The position numbers and the translations under genes were made by a program. The notes under the pieces were generated by a model. That model ran no database searches. It was not told the DNA's origin and saw only the letters and a program-made list of their open reading frames with translations. From assembly GCF_964266745.1 (NCBI RefSeq), contig NZ_CAXWGX010000012.1, positions 372,001 to 436,000 on the forward strand: a stretch of 64,000 nt of DNA, given 5' to 3'. Within the stretch, counting starts at the first letter, position 1. Each line of letters opens with the position of its first letter. The DNA is from Propionicimonas sp020161015 (lineage in GTDB: Bacteria > Actinomycetota > Actinomycetes > Propionibacteriales > Propionibacteriaceae). Of the stretch, positions 41,878 through 49,929 are shown piece after piece.

Positions 41878-44390
41878 GGGCGCCGCTGAGCTGGCTGGCA
41901 GAGCACGTCGACCTGCCGGAGGGCCTGACCGGACGCGCGCTCGGCGAGGTGCTGATCCGCGCGGGCCTCGAGGTGGAGCGCGTCGAGGAGCTCGGCTCCG
42001 ACGTCACCGGGCCGGTCGTGGTCGGCCGCGTCCTCGCCTACGTCGACGAGCCGCAGAAGAACGGCAAGACGATCCGCTGGGTGCAGGTCGACGTGGGCCC
42101 CGGGCACAACGAGCCGCACCCCGACCACCCGCAGGGCTGCCGCAGCGTGGTCTGCGGTGCGCACAACTTCGCCGTCGGCGACCTGGTGGTCGTCTCGCTC
42201 CCCGGTGCGGGGCTGGCCGGCGGGTTCGCGATCGCCGCCCGCAAGACCTACGGCCACACCTCCGACGGCATGATCTGCGCCGAGGACGAACTCGGCATCG
42301 GCCACGACCACACCGGCATCATCGTGCTGCCGCCGGTCGACGACCACGGCCGCGCCCTCGAACCGGGAGACGACCCGGCGGACGTCCTGCACCTGCGCGA
42401 CGACGTGCTCGAGATCGACGTGAGCCCCGACATCGGCTACTGCCTCAGCATCCGGGGCCTGGCGCGCGAGGCGGGCCAGAATCTGGGCGTCCGGTTCACC
42501 GACGTGGTCGCCCGGACGACGCCCACCACCCGGGTGGACGGCTACCCCGTCCGGCTGGACGACGACGCGTGCCCGCTCTTCGTGGCCCTCGGCGTGTCCG
42601 GGATCGACCCGTCGCGCCCCACCCCGCGCTGGATGGCCCGCCGCCTGGTGATGGCGGGCATGCGCTCGATCTCGCTGGCCGTCGACATCACCAACTACGT
42701 GATGCTCGAGACCGGTCAGCCCCTCCACGCCTACGACGCGTCGCTGCTGAAGGGCGAGATCGTCGTGCGCAAGGCGCGGGCGGGGGAGAGCCTGGTCACC
42801 CTGGACGACGTCACCCGGGCGCTCGACCCCGACGACCTGCTGATCACCGACGACACCGGTCCGATCGGGCTCGCCGGTGTGATGGGTGGGCAGTCGACGG
42901 AGCTGCGCGGGACCACCACGGAGGTGGTGATCGAGGCGGCCTCCTTCGACCCGACGACGATCTCGCGCACCCTGCGCCGTCACAACCTGCCCTCGGAGGC
43001 GTCCAAGCGGTTCCACCGCGGCGTCGACCCGGCCGCGGCGTACAGCGCCGCGCATCTGGCGGCCCGGCTGCTGGTCGAGCTGGCCGGCGGCACGCTGTCG
43101 GCGGCGGAGACCGTCGCCGGCGCGGTGCCCGCGATGCCGTCCCAGGCCATCGACGCGGACCTGCCCTCGAGGATCCTGGGCCTTCCGGTCTCCCGCGAGC
43201 GGGTGGTGGAGATCCTGCGGGCCAGCGGCTGTGACGTCGAGATCGACGGCGACCGGCTGAGCATGGTGCCGCCGACATGGCGTCCCGACCTGCGCGACCC
43301 CTACGACTACGTGGAGGAGGTCGGTCGCAAGATCGGCTTCGACAAGCTGCCCTCGATCGTGCCGCCGGCACCGGTGGGGCGTGGCCTCACCGCGGACCAG
43401 CGCGCTCGCCGGGCGATCGGCTCCCGCGTGGCCGCCGGCGGCTTCGTCGAGGTGCTGACGTTCCCGTTCGCCTCGGTCGAGGACCTCGACAGGATGGGCG
43501 TGCCGGACGACGACCGGCGCCGGGCGCTCGTGCGCCTGGCCAACCCGCTCGCCGAGACCGCGCCCTTCCTGCGCACCTCGATCCTGCCCGGGCTGTTCGC
43601 TGCCGTGGGACGCAACACCTCGCGCGGCAACGACGACCTCGCCCTCTACGAGGCGGGACGGGTGTTCTTCGCCGGCTCCGGTGCGGCCACCCCCATCCCG
43701 TCGGTCGCCGGGCGCCCCTCCGCCGACGAGCTCGCGGCGATCGAGGCGGCCCTGCCAGTGCAGCCGCGCCACCTCGCGGCCGTGCTCTGCGGCCAGTGGC
43801 GACGCGCCGGGTGGCAGGGCGAGGCGGTCGAGGCGGGCTGGGCCCAGTCGTTCGCCTTCGCCGACCAGGCCGCCGCTGCCCTCGGAGCGACGCTGGAGCG
43901 CCGGCCCGCAGACCAGGCGCCCTGGCACCCCGGCCGCTGTGCCGCGCTCGTCCTGGGAGGCGAGGTCGTCGGGCACGCCGGCGAACTCCACCCCGCGGTG
44001 GTGCGTGCCTTCGGTCTTCCGGCGCGGACCGCGGCGGTCGAGCTCGACCTCGACGCACTCGTCCGGCTCGCGCCCGGCACGGGCTCCATCCTCCCGGTCT
44101 CCGGGCACCCGGTGGCCAAGGAGGACGTCGCCCTCGTCGTCGCCGACGGTGTCTGCGCCGGTGACGTCCGGCAGGCGCTGGTGGAGGGGGCAGGAGACCT
44201 GCTGGAGTCGATCAGCCTGTTCGACGTGTTCACCGGCGGCCAGGTGCCGCCCGGTCACCGCTCGCTGGCCTTCGCCCTCCGCTTCCGGGCCCCGGACCGC
44301 ACCCTGACCGACGCGGAGACGGCGGCAGCGCGCGACGCGGCCGTGAGCCTGGCTGCCGAACGGTGCGGGGCCGTGCTGCGGGACTTCTAG
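41874..44390 (+). CDS. pheT: Phenylalanyl-tRNA synthetase beta subunit
   Basis: An 838-residue subunit with the usual order: a tRNA-binding (EMAP-like) domain at about 40-160, the B3/B4 editing region (DITNYVMLETGQPLHAYD, then GVMGGQSTELRG), B5 (PPTWRPDLRDPYDYVEEVGR) and the C-terminal anticodon-binding FDX domain (SLAFALRFRAPDRTLTDAE). It pairs with PheS to charge tRNA-Phe. It overlaps pheS by four bases. Confidence 0.97.
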   Translation: MRAPLSWLAEHVDLPEGLTGRALGEVLIRAGLEVERVEELGSDVTGPVVVGRVLAYVDEPQKNGKTIRWVQVDVGPGHNEPHPDHPQGCRSVVCGAHNFAVGDLVVVSLPGAGLAGGFAIAARKTYGHTSDGMICAEDELGIGHDHTGIIVLPPVDDHGRALEPGDDPADVLHLRDDVLEIDVSPDIGYCLSIRGLAREAGQNLGVRFTDVVARTTPTTRVDGYPVRLDDDACPLFVALGVSGIDPSRPTPRWMARRLVMAGMRSISLAVDITNYVMLETGQPLHAYDASLLKGEIVVRKARAGESLVTLDDVTRALDPDDLLITDDTGPIGLAGVMGGQSTELRGTTTEVVIEAASFDPTTISRTLRRHNLPSEASKRFHRGVDPAAAYSAAHLAARLLVELAGGTLSAAETVAGAVPAMPSQAIDADLPSRILGLPVSRERVVEILRASGCDVEIDGDRLSMVPPTWRPDLRDPYDYVEEVGRKIGFDKLPSIVPPAPVGRGLTADQRARRAIGSRVAAGGFVEVLTFPFASVEDLDRMGVPDDDRRRALVRLANPLAETAPFLRTSILPGLFAAVGRNTSRGNDDLALYEAGRVFFAGSGAATPIPSVAGRPSADELAAIEAALPVQPRHLAAVLCGQWRRAGWQGEAVEAGWAQSFAFADQAAAALGATLERRPADQAPWHPGRCAALVLGGEVVGHAGELHPAVVRAFGLPARTAAVELDLDALVRLAPGTGSILPVSGHPVAKEDVALVVADGVCAGDVRQALVEGAGDLLESISLFDVFTGGQVPPGHRSLAFALRFRAPDRTLTDAETAAARDAAVSLAAERCGAVLRDF

Positions 44391-44401
44391 CCACCGGTAC
44401 C

Positions 44402-44440
44402 GACGGCGCGAGCGCCTCCTGCGGGAGGGCTTGCGCCGTC
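44402..44440 (+). terminator. Terminator hairpin after pheT
   Basis: GACGGCGC (44402-44409) pairs with GCGCCGTC (44433-44440), with an inner GCCTCC/GGAGGGC stem. It begins 11 bases after the pheT stop and probably ends the pheST transcript. Confidence 0.7.
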
Positions 44441-44528
44441 TGCGTGTCCGGGGGTCCCGACGGCCCCGTCGTGGCGCCCTGGGGGCGGGCCACCACCGGG
44501 CACAGCTGCGCCACAGAATTCGGCGATC

Positions 44529-44721
44529 GTCACCCACGCGAGTGACCACCGATAATTCGGTGGCGTCCCCCCACAGGTGACAACCCATTTTCGAGAACGT
44601 CCCCCAATGGGTGACAGCCCACATATTCACAACGTCCCCGCGCGGGTGACAATAGCATTTCACAGAATGTCATCCGGGGGGGTGACACCGACCCCTCACG
44701 GGTGACCCTCTAGCGAGTGAC
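44529..44721. repeat. Array of palindromic GTC-CCC/GGGTGAC boxes, 35-base period
   Basis: Five partly palindromic boxes of 17-18 bases lie at 44529-44546, 44565-44581, 44599-44615, 44634-44650 and 44669-44686. Examples are GTCCCCCAATGGGTGAC and GTCCCCGCGCGGGTGAC. Centres are 34-36 bases apart. Two more GTGAC half-boxes follow at 44702 and 44717. The stretches between boxes are AT-richer and share TTCACAGAAC-like bases. It lies 170 bases before the TasA-like gene and looks like a multi-operator control region or a hairpin-forming repeat. Nothing else in 44441-44889 looks like a gene. Confidence 0.7.
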
Positions 44722-44889
44722 AAGGGGTTTTGGGCCTCAGGGACCGGTCGCGCTCAGGGTTTAACCACGATCAATACAAGGGCCCTGCGAGGCCATCAAA
44801 GTTGGGTTCGAAGTTGTTGTGTGAATGATTCGCTGGTTAATCTCTAACCACTCATCCGACATTGGGGATATCACGAAAGGGTACGACAA

Positions 44890-45507
44890 GTGAGCAACAC
44901 CACCACCGAGACCAAGCGGCAGGGGAGCCGCAAGGTCGCAGCCATCCTCGCGGGGGGCCTCGTCCTCGGCGTGGGCACCATGGCGACGCTGGCCTCCTGG
45001 AACGACTCGGAGTACGCCAACGCGACGTTCACCGCCGGCTACTTCAACCTCGAGGGTGCCGTCGACGCCAGCCAGGCGAGCTTCTCGCAGCACTCGACCA
45101 GCGGCGCCGCCGGGGCACTGAGCTTCACCGCCCCCTTCAACAACCTGACCCCGACCGACGTCGTCGCCGCGCCGTACGCGCTCCGGCTCGCCGCCGGCAC
45201 CACCAACAACGCGCAGGTGAACCTGGTGGCCTCCACCAACACCGGCACCGTCACCAACCTGACCTACGAGGTCGTGAAGACCGCCACCGCGGGCTGCACC
45301 ACCAGCACCACCGGCACCACGGTCGTCCCGGCCGGCACCGCGATCAGCTCCGTGACCGGCGCCTCGTCCTTCACCCTCGCCATGGGTTCGCCGACCACGA
45401 CTGCCGGCGCCCCCGCCTACCTGTGCTTCAAGGTGACCGCCGGCAGCGGCCTCGCCCAGAGCCAGACCGGCAGCGTCACCTGGCAGTTCCAGGCCGTCTC
45501 GCAGTAA
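44890..45507 (+). CDS. TasA/camelysin-like protein with SipW-type signal peptide
   Basis: A 205-residue exported protein. After a basic start (KRQGSRKVAAILAGG) comes one hydrophobic segment and then LASWNDSEYANATFTAGYF, the pattern of the alternate, SipW-dependent signal peptide. The mature part (about 165 residues) is Thr/Ser/Ala-rich and beta-stranded, with two cysteines, like TasA or camelysin-type fibre or matrix subunits. GTG start with GAAAGGG before it. The gene for a SipW-like peptidase follows directly, its expected processing enzyme. A role in a surface or biofilm matrix is inferred. Confidence 0.8.
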   Translation: MSNTTTETKRQGSRKVAAILAGGLVLGVGTMATLASWNDSEYANATFTAGYFNLEGAVDASQASFSQHSTSGAAGALSFTAPFNNLTPTDVVAAPYALRLAAGTTNNAQVNLVASTNTGTVTNLTYEVVKTATAGCTTSTTGTTVVPAGTAISSVTGASSFTLAMGSPTTTAGAPAYLCFKVTAGSGLAQSQTGSVTWQFQAVSQ

Positions 45508-45542
45508 CACCGGCCGACCCGAAGTAGCCCCTATCCCGGACT

Positions 45543-45576
45543 CCCGGTCAGGTTCGCCGCCGCGAACCTGACCGGG
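45543..45576 (+). terminator. Perfect 15-bp intercistronic hairpin
   Basis: CCCGGTCAGGTTCGC - CGCC - GCGAACCTGACCGGG is a perfect 15-base-pair stem with a tetraloop, between the TasA-like and signal peptidase genes. It could act as a partial terminator or an RNA-stabilising element, so that the structural protein is made in excess over its peptidase. Confidence 0.7.
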
Positions 45577-45604
45577 CTTCGGCCAAACAGAGGAACCCCA
45601 CACC

Positions 45605-46846
45605 ATGGCCAGTGATCGACCCCGCAGGGCTGTCGAGAGCTCGCCGTCGCGCGCCCTCAGCGGTGGCCTCGCGGCCGTCGGCCGGCGCATCGTGGATGTG
45701 CTGCTGTGGACGCTGGGCGCCCTCGGCGCCGCCAGCATCGTCGCCGCCCTCGCCGCGCACCTGTGGGGCTTCTCGATCATCCTCTTCTCCACCGGCTCGA
45801 TGGCGCCGACGATCCCCGCGGGGTCGGCTGCGCTCGTCCGGCTGGTCCCGGCCGCCGACCTCGCTGTCGGTGACGTGACCACGGTGGAGCGCCCGGGCCA
45901 GCTGCCCATCACGCACCGGATCACGTCCATCGAGCCGCTTCCCGGCACGCCGTCGTCCCGCGTGATCACGATGCGCGGCGACGCCAACGCGGTCGACGAC
46001 CCGGAGCCCTACGTCATCAACGACGCCCGCATCGTGCTGGCGTCGATGCCCGGTGTGGCGACCTGGTTCGCCAACCTGCGTGACCCCCGGCTGATGGGTC
46101 TGATGACCCTCCTGGCCGGCGCCCTGGTCACCTGGGCGTTCTGGCCGCGGCAGGCACGCCGCGCCACCATCATCGCCGCCGCGGCCGTCGTCGCCGGCTC
46201 CCAGGTCCTGGGCGCCAGCGAGGCGCAGGCCGCGGAGACCGAGTACCAGGTGGTGGGGCAGCACCTGGTCCTCACCATCGTTTCCGACGAGGAGAGGATG
46301 TCCTCGATGGTTCCCGGGGAGCAGGTGCTCTGGCAGATCGGGGTGGACACCAGGGGTGACGAGGAGGGCGCGGTGCACGTCGGGCTCGGCGTCGCCGCCG
46401 GTTCCGTCGCCGCCGACGCCCTTCGCGTCGACGTCCTCGCCTGCACGGAGCGCTGGCAGGGCGAGACCTGCAACGGTGTCGCCGAGAGCTGGGTCAACGA
46501 CACCCCGCTCGACCAGGCCTTCCTGCCCGCCACCCACGGTGACACCCGCGAGCTGGGCGTCACCCCGGCCGGTGACCCGGTGTGGGTGCAGGTGCGGGCC
46601 ACGCTCGCCCGGCAGGAGGAGAACGTCAACGCCACGCTCCGGGTGGACGCCTGGGGCGCCGGCGAGGTCGTCAGTGCCGAGACCGACGGCGGAGGCAAGG
46701 GCCACGGCAACGGCCTGGCCTACACCGGCGCGGACGGCATTCCCCAGACGCTGGCCCTCGCGGGGGCCGCGATCGGTACCGGGCTGGTGGTGGCCCGGCT
46801 CGCCGGCGGGCGCCGGCGGGACGCCGACCGGGAGGTAGCGCAGTGA
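45605..46846 (+). CDS. SipW-like signal peptidase I fused to an LAYTG-anchored ectodomain
   Basis: A 413-residue protein. Residues about 28-165 form an ER/SipW-type signal peptidase: catalytic Ser65 in STGSMAPTI, His104 in PITHRITS (the position of Lys in the bacterial type) and MRGDAN. Membrane helices lie near 30-50 and 148-165. A third hydrophobic stretch (183-198) ends ASEAQAA, like a signal sequence, and leads to a 170-residue beta-rich domain. The C-terminus carries LAYTG (371-375), a hydrophobic segment and RRR, a class-E-sortase-type sorting signal. Fusion of a peptidase to a wall-anchored domain is unusual. It likely processes the flanking SipW-type proteins. Confidence 0.82.
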   Translation: MASDRPRRAVESSPSRALSGGLAAVGRRIVDVLLWTLGALGAASIVAALAAHLWGFSIILFSTGSMAPTIPAGSAALVRLVPAADLAVGDVTTVERPGQLPITHRITSIEPLPGTPSSRVITMRGDANAVDDPEPYVINDARIVLASMPGVATWFANLRDPRLMGLMTLLAGALVTWAFWPRQARRATIIAAAAVVAGSQVLGASEAQAAETEYQVVGQHLVLTIVSDEERMSSMVPGEQVLWQIGVDTRGDEEGAVHVGLGVAAGSVAADALRVDVLACTERWQGETCNGVAESWVNDTPLDQAFLPATHGDTRELGVTPAGDPVWVQVRATLARQEENVNATLRVDAWGAGEVVSAETDGGGKGHGNGLAYTGADGIPQTLALAGAAIGTGLVVARLAGGRRRDADREVAQ

Positions 46847-49800
46847 GGAGGGGTCTGCGCTACCTCCCGGCTTCCCCCAGGAAGGGACGCCGGCGGATCG
46901 CCGCGCTCGGACTGGGCGTGCTGGCCGCGCTGTCCCTGATCTGGCAGCAGCAGGCCACGCTGGCCAGCTACGTCGACGTGGAGTTCGCCAAGGCCAGCTT
47001 CAGCGCGGCCAGCCTGGACGCCATCACGCCCGACACGACCGCCCGCGCGTCCCGCGTCGACATCGACTGGGCCGCGGCGAGCGGTGACTGGGCGACCCCG
47101 CAGTACACGCTCGACTGGTCCTCCTCCCCGAGCGGGAGCGGTGCTGCGGAGCTCTACTCCGGCACGGGCACGAGCGCCACGCAGTCGATCGGCTCGGCCG
47201 CGACCTCCGGGGGCCTCGTCGTGACGAAGGTCTCGACCGGCGGCACCCAGTCCTGTGCAGTCGCTCAGGGACGCGTCTTCTGCTGGGGTGCGAACACCAA
47301 CGGAGCCCTCGGCCTGGGAGCGACCACCTCGACCAACGTCCCACGCGAAGTGGGTGGCGCACTGGCCGGGAAGACCGTCACCGACATCAGCGTCGGGACC
47401 AACCACGCCTGCGCCGTGGCCGACGGCAACGCGTACTGCTGGGGCCTGGCCACGAACGGCCGCCTGGGCAACGGCACCACCACCGGCACCTACACCAGCC
47501 CCGTCGCGGTCAGCACCGGGGCGATGAGCGGGACGGTCACGTCGATCTCCGCGGGCGACTCGCACACCTGCGCGACGGCGGACGGGAACGCCTACTGCTG
47601 GGGCAACGGCTCCAACGGCCGCCTCGGCCGCGGAAGCACGTCCACCGCCTCGACGCCCGTCGCCGTCGTGACGAGCGGCGTCCTCAGCGGCCGCACGGTC
47701 ACGACGATCTCTGCCGGCACCTCCCACTCCTGCGCGGTCGCCGACGGGCTCGCCTTCTGCTGGGGCCTCGGCACGAACGGGCGGCTCGGCAACGCCTCCA
47801 CCAGCGGCAACTACACCAGCCCGGTGGCAGTCTCTACCGCCACCGGCCTCGCCGACCGGACGGTCACGTCGGTGTCCGCGGGGAACACGCACACCTGCGC
47901 GGTGGTGGACGGCACCGCCTACTGCTGGGGCAGCACGACCAACGGCCGGCTCGGCAACGGTGCCACGAGTGGTGACGTCAGCCAGCCGGTGACGGTGACC
48001 GCCACGCTGCTCACGGCGGGCTCGGTGACGGCCATCAACGCCGGGTCGACCCACACCTGCGCGATCAGCGACGGCACGGCGTACTGCTGGGGCTACAACA
48101 ACTACGGCCAGCTCGGCGACAACACGGTCACCCAGCGCACCACGCCCGTGGCGGTGTCCACGGCCGGAGTACTCGACGGTCGCCCGGTCACCTCGATCAG
48201 CGCCGGCGCGTCCGTCTCCTGCGTGGTCGGCGACTCCCTGGGCTCCTGCTGGGGGCTCGGCACCAGCGGACAACTCGGGAACTCTGCGAGCTCGACCTCG
48301 CGCGTGCCGGTCGACGCGGCCGTGAACGGGCTCACCTGCCCGGCCGGAGCGGTCCTGGTGGGCAGCGACTGTTCGCTGGTGCAGGGCAGCAGCTTCTCCT
48401 ACCGCCTGGGCTACAGCATCGGCACCTGGACGGCTCCCGCGAGCCCGTGGGTGACCGCCACCACGAAGACCCGTGCGGCCGTGGTGCCGTCCGCCGACGC
48501 GAAGACCTCCCGGTCGCTCACCCTGGGCTGGGACGCCGTGGCCGAACTCGGTGACTCCTACGCCGGATACACCCTCCAGCGGTCCACGTCCTCCAGCGGA
48601 TCGTCCCCCGTCACCGTGTACGCCGGACCCCTGCGCTCCGCGCTCGACCGCGGCGGCATCGCTGCACGGACGGACAACCTGGTGGTCGACCGCATCTCGG
48701 CGGGCACCGACCACACCTGCGCCGTGCTCGAAGGTGCGGTGTACTGCTGGGGCAACAACGACAACGGCGAACTCGGCGACGGCACCACGACCGCACGCAC
48801 GTCCCCGACAGCAGTGACCACGACCGGTGTGCTCTCCGGGCTCACGGCCAGCCGGGTCGCGAGCGGGGACAACCACACCTGCGTGATCGCGGACGGAGGG
48901 GTGTACTGCTGGGGGCAGAACGAGTACGGCGAGCTCGGCAACGGCTCCGCGACGGCCAGTTCGGTTCCCGTCGCCGCCGGAAGCTTCACCAGTGCGTCAG
49001 AGCTCGCGGCCGGCTACATGCACACCTGCGCGCTCGCCGACGGTGACGTCTACTGCTGGGGCGACAACTCCCGTGGACAGCTGGGAGACGGCACGACCAC
49101 TCCTCGTACCTCCCCGGTGAAGGTCGGTGGTCTGCTGGCCGGGAAGACCGTGACCGAGATCGCTGCGGGCGCCGGTCACACCTGCGCTCTCGCCGGCGGG
49201 CAGGCCTACTGCTGGGGCTCCGACGTCTCCGGCCAGCTGGGCGACGGGCAGACCGGCTCCGCCAACAACCGCTCGGTCCCGGTCGCGGTGAGCACCTCCG
49301 GCGCCCTCGCCGGCCGGACCGTCACCGAGATCAGCGCAGGTGAGGCCCACACGTGCGTGATCGCGGACGGCGACGCGTACTGCTGGGGCTACGCCCTCTA
49401 CGGACAGCTGGGCAACGGCTCGACGACCCTCAACTCCCTGCCGGTGGCGGTGACCGAATCCTGGGCCGCCGGTGCGACGCTGAGCAGCCTGAGCCTGGGC
49501 CAGTACTTCAGCTGCGTGGTGGCAGACGGGAAGGCCTACTGCTGGGGCGAGGGTGCGTCCGGGCAGATCGGGAACAATTCCTCCAGCAACCGCACGACCC
49601 CGGTGGCTGTGGCGACCTCGGTCCTGAGTGGCACCGTTACCCGGGTCAGCAGCGGGAGCGACCATGCGTGCGCGCTCTCCGGCGACAGCGCCTACTGCTG
49701 GGGGGCCAACGGGAGCGGGCGCCTCGGCAACAGCTCGACCACCAGCACCAACTCCCCGGTCGCCGTGACCGCCGTGACGGCGGCAGGCTGCTCGGGCGGG

Positions 49801-49929
49801 GCCACCCTGATCACCCCGAACACCTGCTCGCTCAAGCCCGGCACCACCTACTACTACCGGGTGAAGTTCACCGTCGACGGCGCGATCAGCACGACCAGCG
49901 ACTGGGTCGGCATCAAGACCAGCAGCTAG
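46843..49929 (+). CDS. Secreted 14-repeat RCC1 beta-propeller protein
   Basis: A 1028-residue protein starting at a GTG that overlaps the peptidase stop (GTGA). The N-terminus has a hydrophobic segment followed by LASYVDVEFAKASFSAASL, another SipW-type cleavage pattern. Two blocks of seven RCC1-like repeats follow (about 135-485 and 600-980), each repeat carrying HTCAVADGxAYCWG and a GxLGxG turn, with cysteine pairs that may form disulfides. Each block is followed or separated by a Cys-containing fibronectin-like segment (CPAGAVLVGSDCSL and CSGGATLITPNTCSL), so the protein arose by internal duplication. It probably serves in adhesion or matrix building. Confidence 0.85.
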   Translation: MRRGLRYLPASPRKGRRRIAALGLGVLAALSLIWQQQATLASYVDVEFAKASFSAASLDAITPDTTARASRVDIDWAAASGDWATPQYTLDWSSSPSGSGAAELYSGTGTSATQSIGSAATSGGLVVTKVSTGGTQSCAVAQGRVFCWGANTNGALGLGATTSTNVPREVGGALAGKTVTDISVGTNHACAVADGNAYCWGLATNGRLGNGTTTGTYTSPVAVSTGAMSGTVTSISAGDSHTCATADGNAYCWGNGSNGRLGRGSTSTASTPVAVVTSGVLSGRTVTTISAGTSHSCAVADGLAFCWGLGTNGRLGNASTSGNYTSPVAVSTATGLADRTVTSVSAGNTHTCAVVDGTAYCWGSTTNGRLGNGATSGDVSQPVTVTATLLTAGSVTAINAGSTHTCAISDGTAYCWGYNNYGQLGDNTVTQRTTPVAVSTAGVLDGRPVTSISAGASVSCVVGDSLGSCWGLGTSGQLGNSASSTSRVPVDAAVNGLTCPAGAVLVGSDCSLVQGSSFSYRLGYSIGTWTAPASPWVTATTKTRAAVVPSADAKTSRSLTLGWDAVAELGDSYAGYTLQRSTSSSGSSPVTVYAGPLRSALDRGGIAARTDNLVVDRISAGTDHTCAVLEGAVYCWGNNDNGELGDGTTTARTSPTAVTTTGVLSGLTASRVASGDNHTCVIADGGVYCWGQNEYGELGNGSATASSVPVAAGSFTSASELAAGYMHTCALADGDVYCWGDNSRGQLGDGTTTPRTSPVKVGGLLAGKTVTEIAAGAGHTCALAGGQAYCWGSDVSGQLGDGQTGSANNRSVPVAVSTSGALAGRTVTEISAGEAHTCVIADGDAYCWGYALYGQLGNGSTTLNSLPVAVTESWAAGATLSSLSLGQYFSCVVADGKAYCWGEGASGQIGNNSSSNRTTPVAVATSVLSGTVTRVSSGSDHACALSGDSAYCWGANGSGRLGNSSTTSTNSPVAVTAVTAAGCSGGATLITPNTCSLKPGTTYYYRVKFTVDGAISTTSDWVGIKTSS

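Noticed and set aside
44529..44721. CRISPR-like array of short repeats and spacers
   Set aside because: Repeats are only 17-18 bases and imperfect, intervals about 18 bases and partly similar to each other, and there are no cas genes nearby. Operator or RNA-hairpin repeats explain it better.
46720..48876. Long minus-strand reading frame opposite the RCC1 gene
   Set aside because: It mirrors the repetitive RCC1 coding sequence and has no domain of its own; the plus-strand frame has clear repeats and a signal sequence.
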